Source: Cyathus striatus
Lineage: Eukaryota > Basidiomycota > Agaricomycetes > Agaricales > Nidulariaceae
DNA length: 64,000 bases
Assembly (NCBI GenBank): GCA_025738555.1
Contig: JAOVFP010000005.1
Location: forward strand, 2,418,001-2,482,000
Reading direction: 5' to 3'
Positions 46,901 to 56,972 of the stretch are shown piece by piece (positions within the stretch are counted from its first letter, which is position 1; each line of letters starts with the position of its first letter). The position numbers and the translations under genes are program-made. A model generated the notes under the pieces. It did no database searches and was not told the origin of the DNA. It saw only the letters and a list, made by a program, of their open reading frames with translations.

Positions 46901-49236
46901 TTCTCACAGTTTTATCCCTTGAGCCAGATACCACTTGCTTTCCATCTGGAGAAAATGCTACAGACCAAACTGCATTTGTGTGCCCCACAAATGGACCAGC
47001 AGCAACCTGACCACTTTCCACATCCCATATTCTCACAGTTTTATCATATGAGCCAGATACCACCTGCTTTCCATCTGGAGAAAATGCTACAGAGTGAACT
47101 GAGGATGTGTGCCCCTCAAATGGACCAGTAATTAATTTACCAGTAACTCTGTCCCATATTCCAGCAGTGCTATTCATAAGTCCTGCAAGAATTTTTGTTC
47201 CATCAGTAGAAAATGCAACACTGGTCACTGCTGAAGTATAGTGGTAAATTTCAGTTCCTTTATATCTCCAATATAGCTCACTATCACCCAATCTAGAAAC
47301 TGTATTTCTAAACATAGTGTGATATTGAATGTAGATGACTGATTTAAGTGGTGTAAATGGTAGTGCAGAAAGATATATATGTGGAGCACTTGTCATAATT
47401 GGATCATAGAAATGCTTGATAAATTCAATAGCATCATAAATGAACTCTTCTACTTTTCTTTCATTCTGTATATTCAAATTGTTGTTGATTATAATATGTA
47501 ACTTATAGTTTACTCACGTTAGTACAACATTTCAATTCTCTCAATAGCCACAATGCCCTAGGTATTTCATCTAGCAAGCTCATAACTTCAAGCCAGTACA
47601 AAAAATTTTGATACAAGAAGGTTATAATTTCTGTTGTGCTTTCTTTACTATTTTTAAGACTTGGAATATCCATCTTATGCAATGGCCAATACATGCAGCA
47701 GTATTGTAAATAATTTGGTATGTGACATTGAATTCTTTCAGATAAATTTTCTACATCTTTGTTTTTGACATATGATGTCTCCAATTCACAGATATTGAAC
47801 TTCAGTTTATTGTTCATTATTTTATATATTGTAGTTTCCATTTTAATGGAAAGAGATGCTTTGTCTATTTTATACTGCTCTATTGAGCATTTTTCTGTTA
47901 AAAACTCCACAAAGGATAAGTGCCTTGTAGTTACTTTTTCATCATTGATGGAAAGTACAGGTTGTAGGTATCCCAATATTATTTGAATTTTATCATTCAG
48001 GTCTTCATTGATCTTATCACTAATGAAGTGTTGTATATCATTTTTTTGTAGTGCAACTTTGGCAAGTATTATTACTCCAAGAACATTCTGAACAGTTTGT
48101 TTGTCTGTATCACTCCATGTAACAAACAAAGAGTTTAAGACCTGTGCATACAAGTTGTATATAGCAAGCTCTCCACTTTCTTCTTGATTTTCTAGAATTA
48201 GCTTCAACTTTTTCTTTGGAATTATACTATTCTGCTCATTTGTAGTGATGTATGTCACAGCAGTGGAAGCCCAAATGAACAATCCTGCAGCTCTCTGTGT
48301 TAATTTGCTCAGTTCATCATCATTTGGTTTCCAATCCATCTTTGAGAGCACCTCAGAGCTTTCAAAGTTCTCTTTTAAATAACTATGTATATCATGGTTG
48401 ATTTCTGAGTTCACATTCAAGCCTATCTCTAGTTCATAGTCAATAGACATATCTTTCACCCATTTTGCTGGCTTACACCCATCTCTACCAGTTACAATAA
48501 GTTTACAATGTTTTGGAAGTTGTGCCCAAGAAATTAGAGTGTTTTTAAAGATTTTCATGTCATTAGAATCCTTGCATTCATCTAATGCATCAATAATCAC
48601 AATTGGAGGAAAATCCTGTAGTTGCACCTCAAAATCGTGAAACATATTGCAAATTAAATTTTGAAAGTGCCACTTGATATCTTGAGATTGGAAGTTCATA
48701 TTCAATTTGGTTGCAATCAATTCAGCAATAGGAGCATGAATGGATGCCATGGTAGCAGCAGCAGTGCGCCATACAACACATGGATCATTTAGCTCATCAT
48801 CATTTCTTCAAAAGAAATGAAAGCCACAGAGCCTCTTGGTTTCAGAAAGCTTGGACACTAAACTAGAGGCAATTGCTGACTTTCCAGCTCCTGGATATCC
48901 AGTGATCCACAAAATGTTTCTTGACTCATCTAATAATGAGGTAGCTATAAGAATAATAAACCAATCATTGCAGTTTCACATACTGAAATCATTGAGCCAG
49001 TCATCTATCTCCTTAAGCAAACCCTTCCTTGTTCCTTCCATACAGCTAGGTATATTAAATTTGTCACGAGATATAGGCTTTAGTTGACTATTAATTTTTG
49101 CTTGAATGTCATTTGCGCCTCCCTGATTAATAAACTGATTTCCGGCAACGGTGTTCACGGTACTGTTTTGAAAGTTCACAACGCTGTCCTGTGCATTGTT
49201 AAATATATGAGCAACCGGAGAAGAGTAAGTATCCAT
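43914..49236 (-). pseudogene. NACHT-WD40 STAND receptor (NLR-like), one in-frame TGA after the P-loop
   Basis: Exon 1 (from ATG 49236) encodes a short N-terminus with repeated Asn/Val motifs and SRDKFNIPSCMEGTRKGLLKEI. Across a GTATGT...TATAG intron the P-loop WITGYPGAGKSAIASS appears, then Walker B PPIVIIDALDEC and TGRDG within the 47503-48750 segment. A further intron (GTGAGT, about 47464-47516) leads to 21 WD40 repeats (47240-44530). A conserved C-terminal tail (HVDGWIKSKNGDVLLWVPNY) lies in another exon near 44050-44270; the true end is uncertain. The only break seen in the core is TGA at 48808-48810 (HFF-stop-RNDDELNDP), where this family usually has a basic residue. Such proteins oligomerise on ligand recognition and control fungal non-self recognition or cell death. 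The effector domain, if any, is very short. It is functional only if the TGA is read through or spliced out. Confidence 0.8.
44530..47240 (-). repeat. 21 near-identical WD40 repeats (129-bp unit)
   Basis: Twenty-one consecutive units of about 43 residues of the form V.SVAFSPDGKQVVSGS.D + KTVRIWDVESGQ.AAGPFEGHT. can be counted, enough for three seven-bladed propellers. Variation clusters at the residue after the first Val (H/W/Q/M/I/C), the residue in GSxDKT (Y/R/A/N/D/S/K) and the two residues after GHT. One unit (about 45360-45420) is degenerate. The array contains no CpG that I could find. Confidence 0.9.
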
Positions 49237-49548
49237 GAGTATAAATGGTTGTTAACGAAAACGAGGTTGTTGATTCAAGTTGATTCTTGATGTTAGCAGT
49301 GTTGTCACTTGTGGGGGAGGAGGAAACGCTCGAGTTTTGCACGCTGTCTTATATCTGAGACCATGCGCTGTTCGTAGTTCTCTATATCAAGCACATCAGC
49401 CTCAATTCCTGCGCAATCGGACAGCGCGTTTTTAATTAATTACATGTGTGTGATAGTACTATAATTATCTCAACACGGCTACCCCCTCCAAGGGGACAAT
49501 GTAGGACAGGCGAGGCATACGATCTACCATTCAGAAGTACAAAGTTGT
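49237..49548 (-). promoter_or_regulatory. CpG-retaining promoter region of the NACHT-WD40 gene
   Basis: CpG reappears abruptly from about 49060 (in exon 1) and is frequent through the upstream region (for example GGCAACGGTGTTCACGG, GAAAACGAGG), in contrast to the CpG-free body. A position for the core promoter cannot be fixed. Confidence 0.4.
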
Positions 49549-49833
49549 GTGGCTTTGTACAGGTCTGAGCGGAACCGTTCCTCCTTGAAAACTTTCCATA
49601 ACGAGGAGAACGTGAAACGGCATTTGATCTGCCATTTAGATTCCAGAAGCGATAACCAAGCGATAACATCGACCCCCGGCGTTGAGGCCATCTCCCTTAT
49701 GGCGTGGAAACAGCCAATTGAGAGATGTACCGTAGTATTGGTCACTGCGAAGCATGACGTATACGGATATAGCGAACATGTGGAGAGCGTACTATATGAA
49801 GTGAGGCCTGGTAGTGGTGAGGTCGTGTTCTGA
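49549..49833 (+). CDS. Unrecognised 94-residue open frame
   Basis: An uninterrupted frame in CpG-rich sequence with a balanced composition (RHLICHLDSRSD, TPGVEAISLMAWKQPIERC, VVLVTAKHDVYGYSEHVES) and acid/base periodicity more protein-like than its antisense frames. There is no domain I recognise, and no splice sites or promoter were confirmed. It could be a real small gene or the last exon of a larger lost one. Confidence 0.25.
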   Translation: MALYRSERNRSSLKTFHNEENVKRHLICHLDSRSDNQAITSTPGVEAISLMAWKQPIERCTVVLVTAKHDVYGYSEHVESVLYEVRPGSGEVVF

Positions 49834-51784
49834 TCGCTATTTCAGGAACGAAGCAAGCGTTAGATATGGGTATTGGTAACGATACGGCTCGATAAGGTTG
49901 CCCTCTGTTTCAGCCTAGAGTTGATGGTCTTCAGCTACTTATCGATCATCTGTGACAGTCATCTTGAATTTAGCAATCGATCCCGACAAAACGGATGTTA
50001 TGGCCTATTAACAGGTCAGTACGGCCCCATGCACGGGGCGCTTGTTAGTATCCATTCTCACCGATTCGACATAAAGCCACTCCTGAGATGAATAGGCAAG
50101 TTAGTGCCATAGTATATGCAACATACTAGATGTGCATTTAGCGCGAGCGAACACACTCCTTATCAAAACGTAAGTCGAGAGGAATAAAAATTAGGGAGGG
50201 CACTTGCTTTAAGTCTTGAAGACTTTGAGTAATTGAAGTCGAGAACCGAGGGACTCAGAATAGTAGGCATGCTGTTCTAGGCTGTTCTCGATGCGAAACA
50301 TCTATATTTGCATATGATCGATTTACTTATGGTTTCTATTGCAGTGTGCGAATGTTCGCTTTATCGACGCCTTCCTTGAACCTCGTGCATCAGCTTGTCG
50401 ATTTTGTGCATATTTTTAGCTGAAGCCTGACAGTGACAGATAAGAGCGCTACGCGAACATGCGACGGGAAAGTTTACATAATCATGGCTGTCGTACTCAC
50501 GGGGTGGTGACGCGCGCGGTCTCGATTACCCGATGTTGTTGTTGTTGTATGAGTCTAACTGGTGGTCTGGGCATGTTTTTACCTGTGCTTCTACTTCTAC
50601 TGCTACACCATACTGACGCTCCAATAGATCCGCCCTATGGATTACCGTGCTGTTGAGCTCATATCCCTCTGGGGCTTTCACCGCCATGTCAAACGCAATA
50701 CGCTTGAAGTGCCGCGAGCCACCATAATCTGTCGTCTTTGGAGCATGAAGCGCATATGCAAACCGTTGGGTAGCGCGAGGACGAGGGGTATGGTATGCCC
50801 AGGCTCGGCTCGAGTGCCGAAGGTCCGTCAAATAGTGTGCATCGAGATTCGAGGATTAAGGCAGAACTTGCGTTTGGGGGGACAGGTATTAGGTTTGTCA
50901 TTGCTGTGTTTAAGCTCTGTTATAGTTTGCGAAACTAATATTACCCTCCAGCTATGGGCTACGTCTATATCTCTGTTAACTCTCCCTACCTTCACCACGG
51001 CCTCTCTTCAATCATCTTACACGGTCCTTGAAACTCCTCTTTGCCGCTCTCTATTTTCACTACGCGCAAGTTACAGCTCCGCCTAGAAGACGCGAACTTA
51101 TTTGGAGATGGGTGTGCTATGGCTTTCGAAGGCACCAAGAGGTAGGAGACGGTCAACTTGTAATTGGGCGCTCTGGAGAGGCTGGAGTGAATGAGGGGAG
51201 AGAAAGGGTGGTGATTGATGTTGTGGGGTAACGGGGCTGCAACAGCTGTGCTTAAGGTATGGTTACTCGTTCATTCTCTTCTGTGATATACTGAAGAAGC
51301 GGTACTTTTGAACGTAGTAAGACGCTCTATCCAAGCTGGGAGAAACTTCTCAGCTGTGCATATATGGATCTTGCTTTCCATCGTCCATGAACCAAGGGAT
51401 TTTCACGAGAAGCAGTTATCCTACCCACAAATGCGTAAATCGCCCACCTTCAAGAACGCCACTCGCTGCAGTCCCGTGCAAACCCAGGGGATGTTACCGC
51501 TCATTCTGCTCATTTCGGATCGGGCGCTAATTTTCATTTTCCTTCAACGCAACTTTCAAGGCGATCCCTTATGAGTACATCCACAAAATACGGACCACGT
51601 GTAGAATGTTACTATGCCCATCTTTTACGCCATTCCTGATCTTGGTGGCCCCTCGTCTCAGCGAGGAAACATTTCTTCTTCAGATTATGTGACAGAGTTG
51701 TCACAGTCACGCTGACTGGGATTATACTGGAAGAGATAACTTGTAAAAGCAAAGGATCTAATTTACAGCACAAAAGCTCTCCCT
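49834..51784. other. Intergenic stretch with coding-like minus-strand fragments
   Basis: On the minus strand, about 50540-50760 reads GGSRHFKRIAFDMAVKAPEG / YELNSTVIHRADLLERQYG and stops at a GTAAAA donor-like site, with another coding-like block at 50760-50900 in a different frame. This resembles two exons of an unidentified gene, but no family or complete model could be built. CpG-rich throughout. Confidence 0.25.
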
Positions 51785-52014
51785 ATGCAGGCATCTCATC
51801 GTTTGATGATGGTACTTGCGCTGTCAGCCGTTTCGGCTGTCGGTAACAATGTCGGCTGGGGGGAAGGAAAGGATAAACCTTGGCTATCCATCTCCGACTC
51901 TGACTGGAGCTCTATTCGTCTTCTTTTTCAGCTTCTTCCTCAAAGCCAGCCTATGATGAGCCTTACCCGGTCAACTCTATGCCTAGAGGACTGAAGAAAG
52001 AGGAGGATAGGTAA
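51785..52014 (+). CDS. Possible 46-residue peptide with hydrophobic N-terminus, one intron
   Basis: ATG 51785 opens QASHRLMMVLALSAVSAV. An intron 51843-51931 (GTAACA...TTTTTCAG, with a CTGAC branch-like site) joins in frame to ASSSKPAYDEPYPVNS and a basic/acidic tail ending TAA 52012-52014. The N-terminus resembles a signal peptide or single membrane segment, and phases agree at both splice sites. It may be a small secreted or organellar protein. No homologue is recognised. Confidence 0.3.
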
Positions 52015-54130
52015 CCGCGAGTCGAGCTTCCGTGGGGGTGAATGTCTGTGGGAGTGACGCGACGCGTCTAGTTGGCGTTTATGAACTTTTAGCTCTTGTT
52101 GCCAGAGGTGGGCACTAAGCGTTGCCGTCTGCCCCTCGGCTTTTGTACTGTTCTTCGAAAATAAGACGTTCAAGTTGCTATTATCATCACTAAGTAATCC
52201 TGATACATCGCATGATGGTTATGCTTCGGGCTGTTGTACGTACTTCATCAAGTAAAATACTCATCAATCAAATAAATTCAAAGCGGGCCCCAGTACAGTC
52301 GAACCTGTAATAACCTATAGGGGTCGGTGGATGTCAAAACCCATGGGTTATTCAAGGTATGGGTTGCTGCGGGTGCTCCTGGGTGGGATATGTGGATTCG
52401 GTAGACTAAGAACCGTATGGGCTATTACCGATTATGCCTTCATACAGGTATGTGCTAATACATGTAGTAATACAAAAGGCTGTGGTACTCAACACCATGT
52501 ACTTAAATGGTATGTTCAAGTTTAGAGGCCCCAGGCCCCATCTCGCCAACTACAATACTTTCAAGCTTCGCTGAAAGGTTATCGCAGCTTGTATCATTCT
52601 CAAATCTGTTAACTAGGTTAAAATCTCGTCATGAATATGTGAGCAAGAATACTGCTAGAAACAGTAAATACACAACGGCAACCCTCGCATTATGCAACCA
52701 CCGACTCGGATTCGCTCTTTCGTACACAAGCTACTGTCAACTCCGACAAAAATAAATCCAGAAAGACAGCGCCACAATGCCTTACAATAAATACAACAAC
52801 ACCCCTTACTAGAGATGTCGAAGCTGAATTACTTGATGAGCCATTGTCTACAACTCTTGTTCAATATTCACGGTGATCGTCGCTTGTGGACTCACTCTTG
52901 AAGCTTCAGTCCATTACTGTTTGCTTTCAAGTTGTGCAGTTGGCATCGAATGGCGAATGGAAGAACAAAGGTTGTACCCACTGTGATATTCTGATATGTT
53001 AGATACCCAGTCCCTGAAAACGAGATTATCTCTTTTGTGTACTAATAACTTCGTCTTTATACCTGCTAAATTATAATGATAATGATTACCATTCACCCCT
53101 AGATATAAAGATCTTCAGTGCTTCTCTTTAGCCGTGCAACTTACAAGTGATTTTTGAGGCGTGTCACGGTCTACAATTAGTACCAGTTGACTCAGCTGAC
53201 TCCGAATCGGAAGAGGAACGCTCAGTTTACAGTTCTATTACTGTATACTGAGTTCTGGCCTCAATGAAGTTGATAACAACAGCAGATTTAATCTTCTATT
53301 TTTATGATATCTCCAAAGCCAACCTTGCGCCAGGACTGGGTATGCATGACCTCATGGCCTCACTGAGGTACTTCAGTGCTAACGTACAACCAAGGTGAAA
53401 TTAGAATATGCCCAGGTCTGCCCCAGGTCTGCCTAGGCCCCAGGTACACAATTGATGTGAAGCTTTTGGTCAATAACCGCAAATAGCCGGGCGTATTTCA
53501 ATTTGACTTCAATTAAACTTTTGACATTTGACATTTATTGCCTTCCTTCCGCGCGAGGTAGCACAATCGATCGACCTTAGGGCTCGCTTGAGGGCTTCGA
53601 CGGATGATTACAACTGAGAAGTAAGCTGGGCCATCTGCTACCAAAGTGCCTTTTAACGCCGAGTTGACAACCTGCAAGGTCTCATGAGGCAAGTCTCAGG
53701 TCCAACGAACATGTCTGAAGTGCACACGATCTCTTTTTATCCTCCACAAATGATTTTGTGGCGTCTAGATACAATATATATAAATTTGAATGTGAAATAC
53801 AGCCTAGATATAGAAAAAAGGTACTGCGGATGTGCGGGTGCATCTCACAATTTTGGTGGTAGCTAATACCACAACTAAAGACATTCTCGACTCTCCATTT
53901 TTGCCATTGCAGTGCCATCACGTCACGTCACTTACCTCACTTATCTCAGAATTTAATATTATGTATTGAATATGGCCACCCGCACCGTGACACCTACAGC
54001 TATCTGCTAAGGACAGGATGTCTTTCATATCTCAGGGGCTTGGGGGACTTACCGCCGATTCAAGCTTATGCATCGGCCGTTCACTCATTCGTCTACGAAT
54101 AATGGTAGTGTATAGAAATAACTACCTGCA
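52015..54130. other. Gene-poor CpG-containing stretch
   Basis: No gene recognised in about 2.1 kb. Short direct repeats (CCCAGGTCTGCC, about 53412-53435) are the only structure noticed. Confidence 0.3.
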
Positions 54131-54139
54131 TATAAAAGG
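54131..54139 (+). promoter_or_regulatory. TATA box of dsRNA-binding-motif copy 2
   Basis: TATAAAAGG lies 134 bases before the ATG and is followed by a pyrimidine-rich leader (CTCTCAACTTCTCATACCAC), matching the arrangement of copy 1. Confidence 0.6.
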
Positions 54140-54264
54140 TCATTCATCCTGCCTCTCAACTTCTCATACCACTCTTTCGACTTTTCAACTTCATATACTC
54201 TTCCGGTCAAATTCTTACCACTCACCAAACCAACCTCGTATCACACTCTCAATCAATCTCCAAG

Positions 54265-54658
54265 ATGCCAGGTATGATAATTCCCCTGCTTTGTTAATTA
54301 TCATACTAATGAAAAAGGCGGTACTGCCACTAACCAATTGAACAACTGTATGTCCCCCCTCTGTCCCATTGTAATTTGGCACTGAATAAATACTATTCCA
54401 GATCTTCAAGAGAGACAAATAAGCTCTTATCTATCATGGAGTGAACAAACAACTGGAACTGCTCACAATCCAACATGGACGGTAGAATGCAAGAGTTCGT
54501 GTCACTGCCAGTGTCTATTACTTTATTATTTATATTCAACAATTCCCAACCTAATAGTTAGCGGAGTAGTCATGGGCACAGGAACTGCCGCTAAGAAGCA
54601 AGCAGCTAAGGAAATTGCTGCAGGACGAGCTCTGCAGAGGCTCATGAATTCACAGTAA
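54265..54658 (+). CDS. Small dsRNA-binding-motif protein, copy 2 (intact)
   Basis: Four exons: ATG 54265 to 54271, 54318-54347, 54402-54494 and 54558-54658 (TAA). All three introns have GT/AG ends and join in phase. The product is about 76 residues: MPGGTATNQLNN, then SSYLSWSEQTTGTAHNPTWT, VECKISGVVMGTGTAAKKQA and AKEIAAGRALQRLMNSQ. This is one complete dsRNA-binding motif: N-terminal helix, PTWTVECK strand, G-TGTAAKKQAAKEIAA second helix with the lysine cluster, and no other domain. By family knowledge it binds A-form RNA without sequence specificity. It could modulate RNA silencing, editing or viral dsRNA (inference). It is a clear paralogue of the broken copy at 79-422, at 54 kb distance and in opposite orientation, with conserved intron positions. 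Confidence 0.85.
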
Positions 54659-56039
54659 TCCACCAGGTCTATTCCGCTTACACTTTTAATCACCATCTAT
54701 GTCACCTATAGTATGTTCGTGTTCTCTTCTTCAATGTCTTAACTTTTCTGTCATTGTGGCTACTTCTTTAGCTTCGCAACTTATAGTTGCTTTAATAAGA
54801 ACGTTTTTCTATCGTTATGCTTGAGATCTCTGCCATACCGCTACTCTACCTAACCGGGCCGTATTATGAGCACATTAGTAAGCAAATCAGCTACTGAGTA
54901 ACGTACATATTGCGTGATTTTGCTTTATTCTTGTTATCCGAGTTCAATAATCAGTGTAGATGTATTAGCCACATCAGTTTTTTATTCGGAAAAATGACAA
55001 CGCTCAAGGAGTTCTATCAAACCTCTCAGTTAGGGTATCAACAGACGCGCACTGACCACACCAGAACCAAACATTATTTACTTCCTGGTAATTTCCACCA
55101 CTTATAAAGAAATGCGTACTCATCCACCATACCCTGGCCAAAGTTCAAATATTTACTTCCGCCACTGAAAAGTATTTTGTAGCTTTCAATAAAGTACGAT
55201 CACACGAAAAATATTTGCGAGTTTCATGAAGTTCAAGTTAAAGGCAACACCATCCAAATGAAACACAACCAAGCAACACAACAATCTTCCCCCTTAGATC
55301 TTATCGGCGAAGTCATTTGACTCCATGATATTCCGCCAAGCCGACTCCCGAGTAACAACTCGCAGCCAGAGCGCCACGCTCGCTATCAGTGTTCAGAATC
55401 GGAACCCAAAGCATCGATACTCTAGCTACATTTTCCAACAGAAATAGAGGATTGAAGTACGGAACAAAAAGCCTTCCTGGCAGTTCCCGGATCGGAGCAG
55501 GGAGAAACAGGCAAGACAGGGCCTCTTGGACAATTAGTGACGGATCGGATGGCCGATGTCATCAACGCTGGTCCTCCTCTTATCCGCCCCATGGGTCATA
55601 GAAAGCACAGCTAGGAGCAGAAACGAGCCAGGACCTGGGATACGGCAAGTTCCACTGGCATATCGGGTAGCAATTGTTGGAGCACAATGGCGCAGGTCTA
55701 AGTATCGCATTCCCATACCCACAACTGTACATACTAGTACTTATACGGGTGAAGCGTTAACGTCCAACAAGGCGCAATCGTTGCTTATCACTTTGGTGCG
55801 CGCTGTGGCAAAGGCAGGGAGTCAGCGAGCCGTTCAAACATGCAAAAATACAAATACGGGAGCAGTGGAGAGCAGAGACGATAAGCGAAAGGAGTTAGGT
55901 ACGTCACACTACACCGCAGCAGAAGAAAAGGAAGTAGATGGGAAAAGGATCGGAAGGAAAGAAAGAAACACGTATAGTAAAAGGAGAAAGGCGGAGACCG
56001 CAAAGAGACAAGGGGAACAACTCACAAAAGGAAGAAACA
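54659..56039. other. Intergenic stretch
   Basis: No certain gene. A 240-codon plus-strand frame at 55556-56278 is Arg/Lys-rich, antisense to a more protein-like minus-strand frame and not called. A segment around 55254-55275 (AACACAACCAAGCAACACA) recurs at the far right end of the window. Confidence 0.3.
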
Positions 56040-56574
56040 CACCTTTCGACCAGCGGAATCTACAGCTGATAGCGATAATCTCCGCCAGCTGGTTAATCCA
56101 ACACATAAACCAAGTCCTCAGTACCATCAAAACCTCCCCGAACGAAAGAGAAGCGTACATATCAGGACGCTCGTGCCACCAGCAAATCACGACTCGGGTC
56201 GCTTTTACAGAATTTGTTACGTGTTCCATTAACAAGTACCCGAGGGCCGTGCAGAGCAGGACGACGGAGTGCATGTAGGGCCATGTATTCTGTCAATACG
56301 AGTTCAGTACGTAGCTTACGGGGAAGAAGCAGAGCTAGGTTAAGGCGAAGGAGATGGGGAAAGGAAGGACATGGAAGAAGGTAGGGCCCAATGGGGAAAA
56401 GAGGAGGACGTACAAGCCCTTACGCAACTCCCTCGGGGCAGACTTGGCTTCATTGAATATATCATCTAAACGCTGTTGTGGCGGAAGACGCGATCCCAGA
56501 ATCCGTGTATGTAACGATGCATATCTTGACTCCGCATGCGGTGCGATACGCACGCGGCGGCGTCGAGTGTCCAC
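56040..56574 (-). CDS. Possible membrane protein, two exons, model incomplete
   Basis: On the minus strand, one exon (about 56574-56408; RRRVRIAPHAESRYASLH ... QQRLDDIFNEAKSAPRELRK) ends at a GTACGT donor. A second (about 56300-56040; MHSVVLLCTALGYLLMEHVT, SFGEVLMVLRTWFMCWINQLAEIIAI) ends at RWSK before a GTGTGT donor. The second exon holds two likely membrane segments. Start, end and later exons are not resolved and no family is recognised. Confidence 0.3.
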
Positions 56575-56866
56575 TGTCGATGTAAGAGCTGAGCACGCTG
56601 CAGTCTGTTGACCAGCAGAGGGAGTCTCAGGGAGATGACTCGAAGCCAGGAAAGAAAACTTGGATGCGAAGAAACTGGTAAAAAAAAACTTGAAAAAAAA
56701 CTCGAACTAGTTGTCGATGAACATGTCTCGTTGCACTATAGGATGACGTTGAATTGATGATTGGTGTACTTCCACATTATTGCAGGATTTTCGATAGGAA
56801 GTAGGACGAATCGATCTTCGGAAGTAGGGTTGGAGACAGCCACTAGCCAGCTAGCCAACAGTGGCT

Positions 56867-56972
56867 CGTTCGTTGTAAGAAACCTGGAAGAACGGCCAAA
56901 GAACGGGTGCTCAGTATGTGCTTACTGAGCACCCGTTCTTTGGCCGTTCTTCCAGGTTTCTTACAACGAACG
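56867..56972. repeat. Perfect 106-bp hairpin: 50-bp arms, 6-base loop
   Basis: The left arm 56867-56916 (beginning CGTTCGTTGTAAGAAACC) is matched without mismatch by the right arm 56923-56972, around the loop TGTGCT. It lies where CpG-containing sequence on the left gives way to CpG-poor sequence on the right. It could be a foldback element end, a hairpin RNA source or an assembly/palindrome artefact. Confidence 0.9.

Noticed and set aside
45920..47131. Repeated plus-strand frames (HLEKMLQTKL...QMDQQQ) opposite the WD40 repeats.
   Set aside because: They are antisense shadows of the 129-bp repeats, which inherit periodicity without independent protein signal.
44530..47240. Regular 129-bp repeats considered as a CRISPR-like or satellite array.
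   Set aside because: Each unit translates to a WD40 blade in an open frame attached to a NACHT domain, so it is coding.
55556..56278. 240-codon plus-strand frame.
   Set aside because: Arg/Lys/Thr-rich without motif, and opposite a minus-strand frame with membrane-segment pattern and splice donors.
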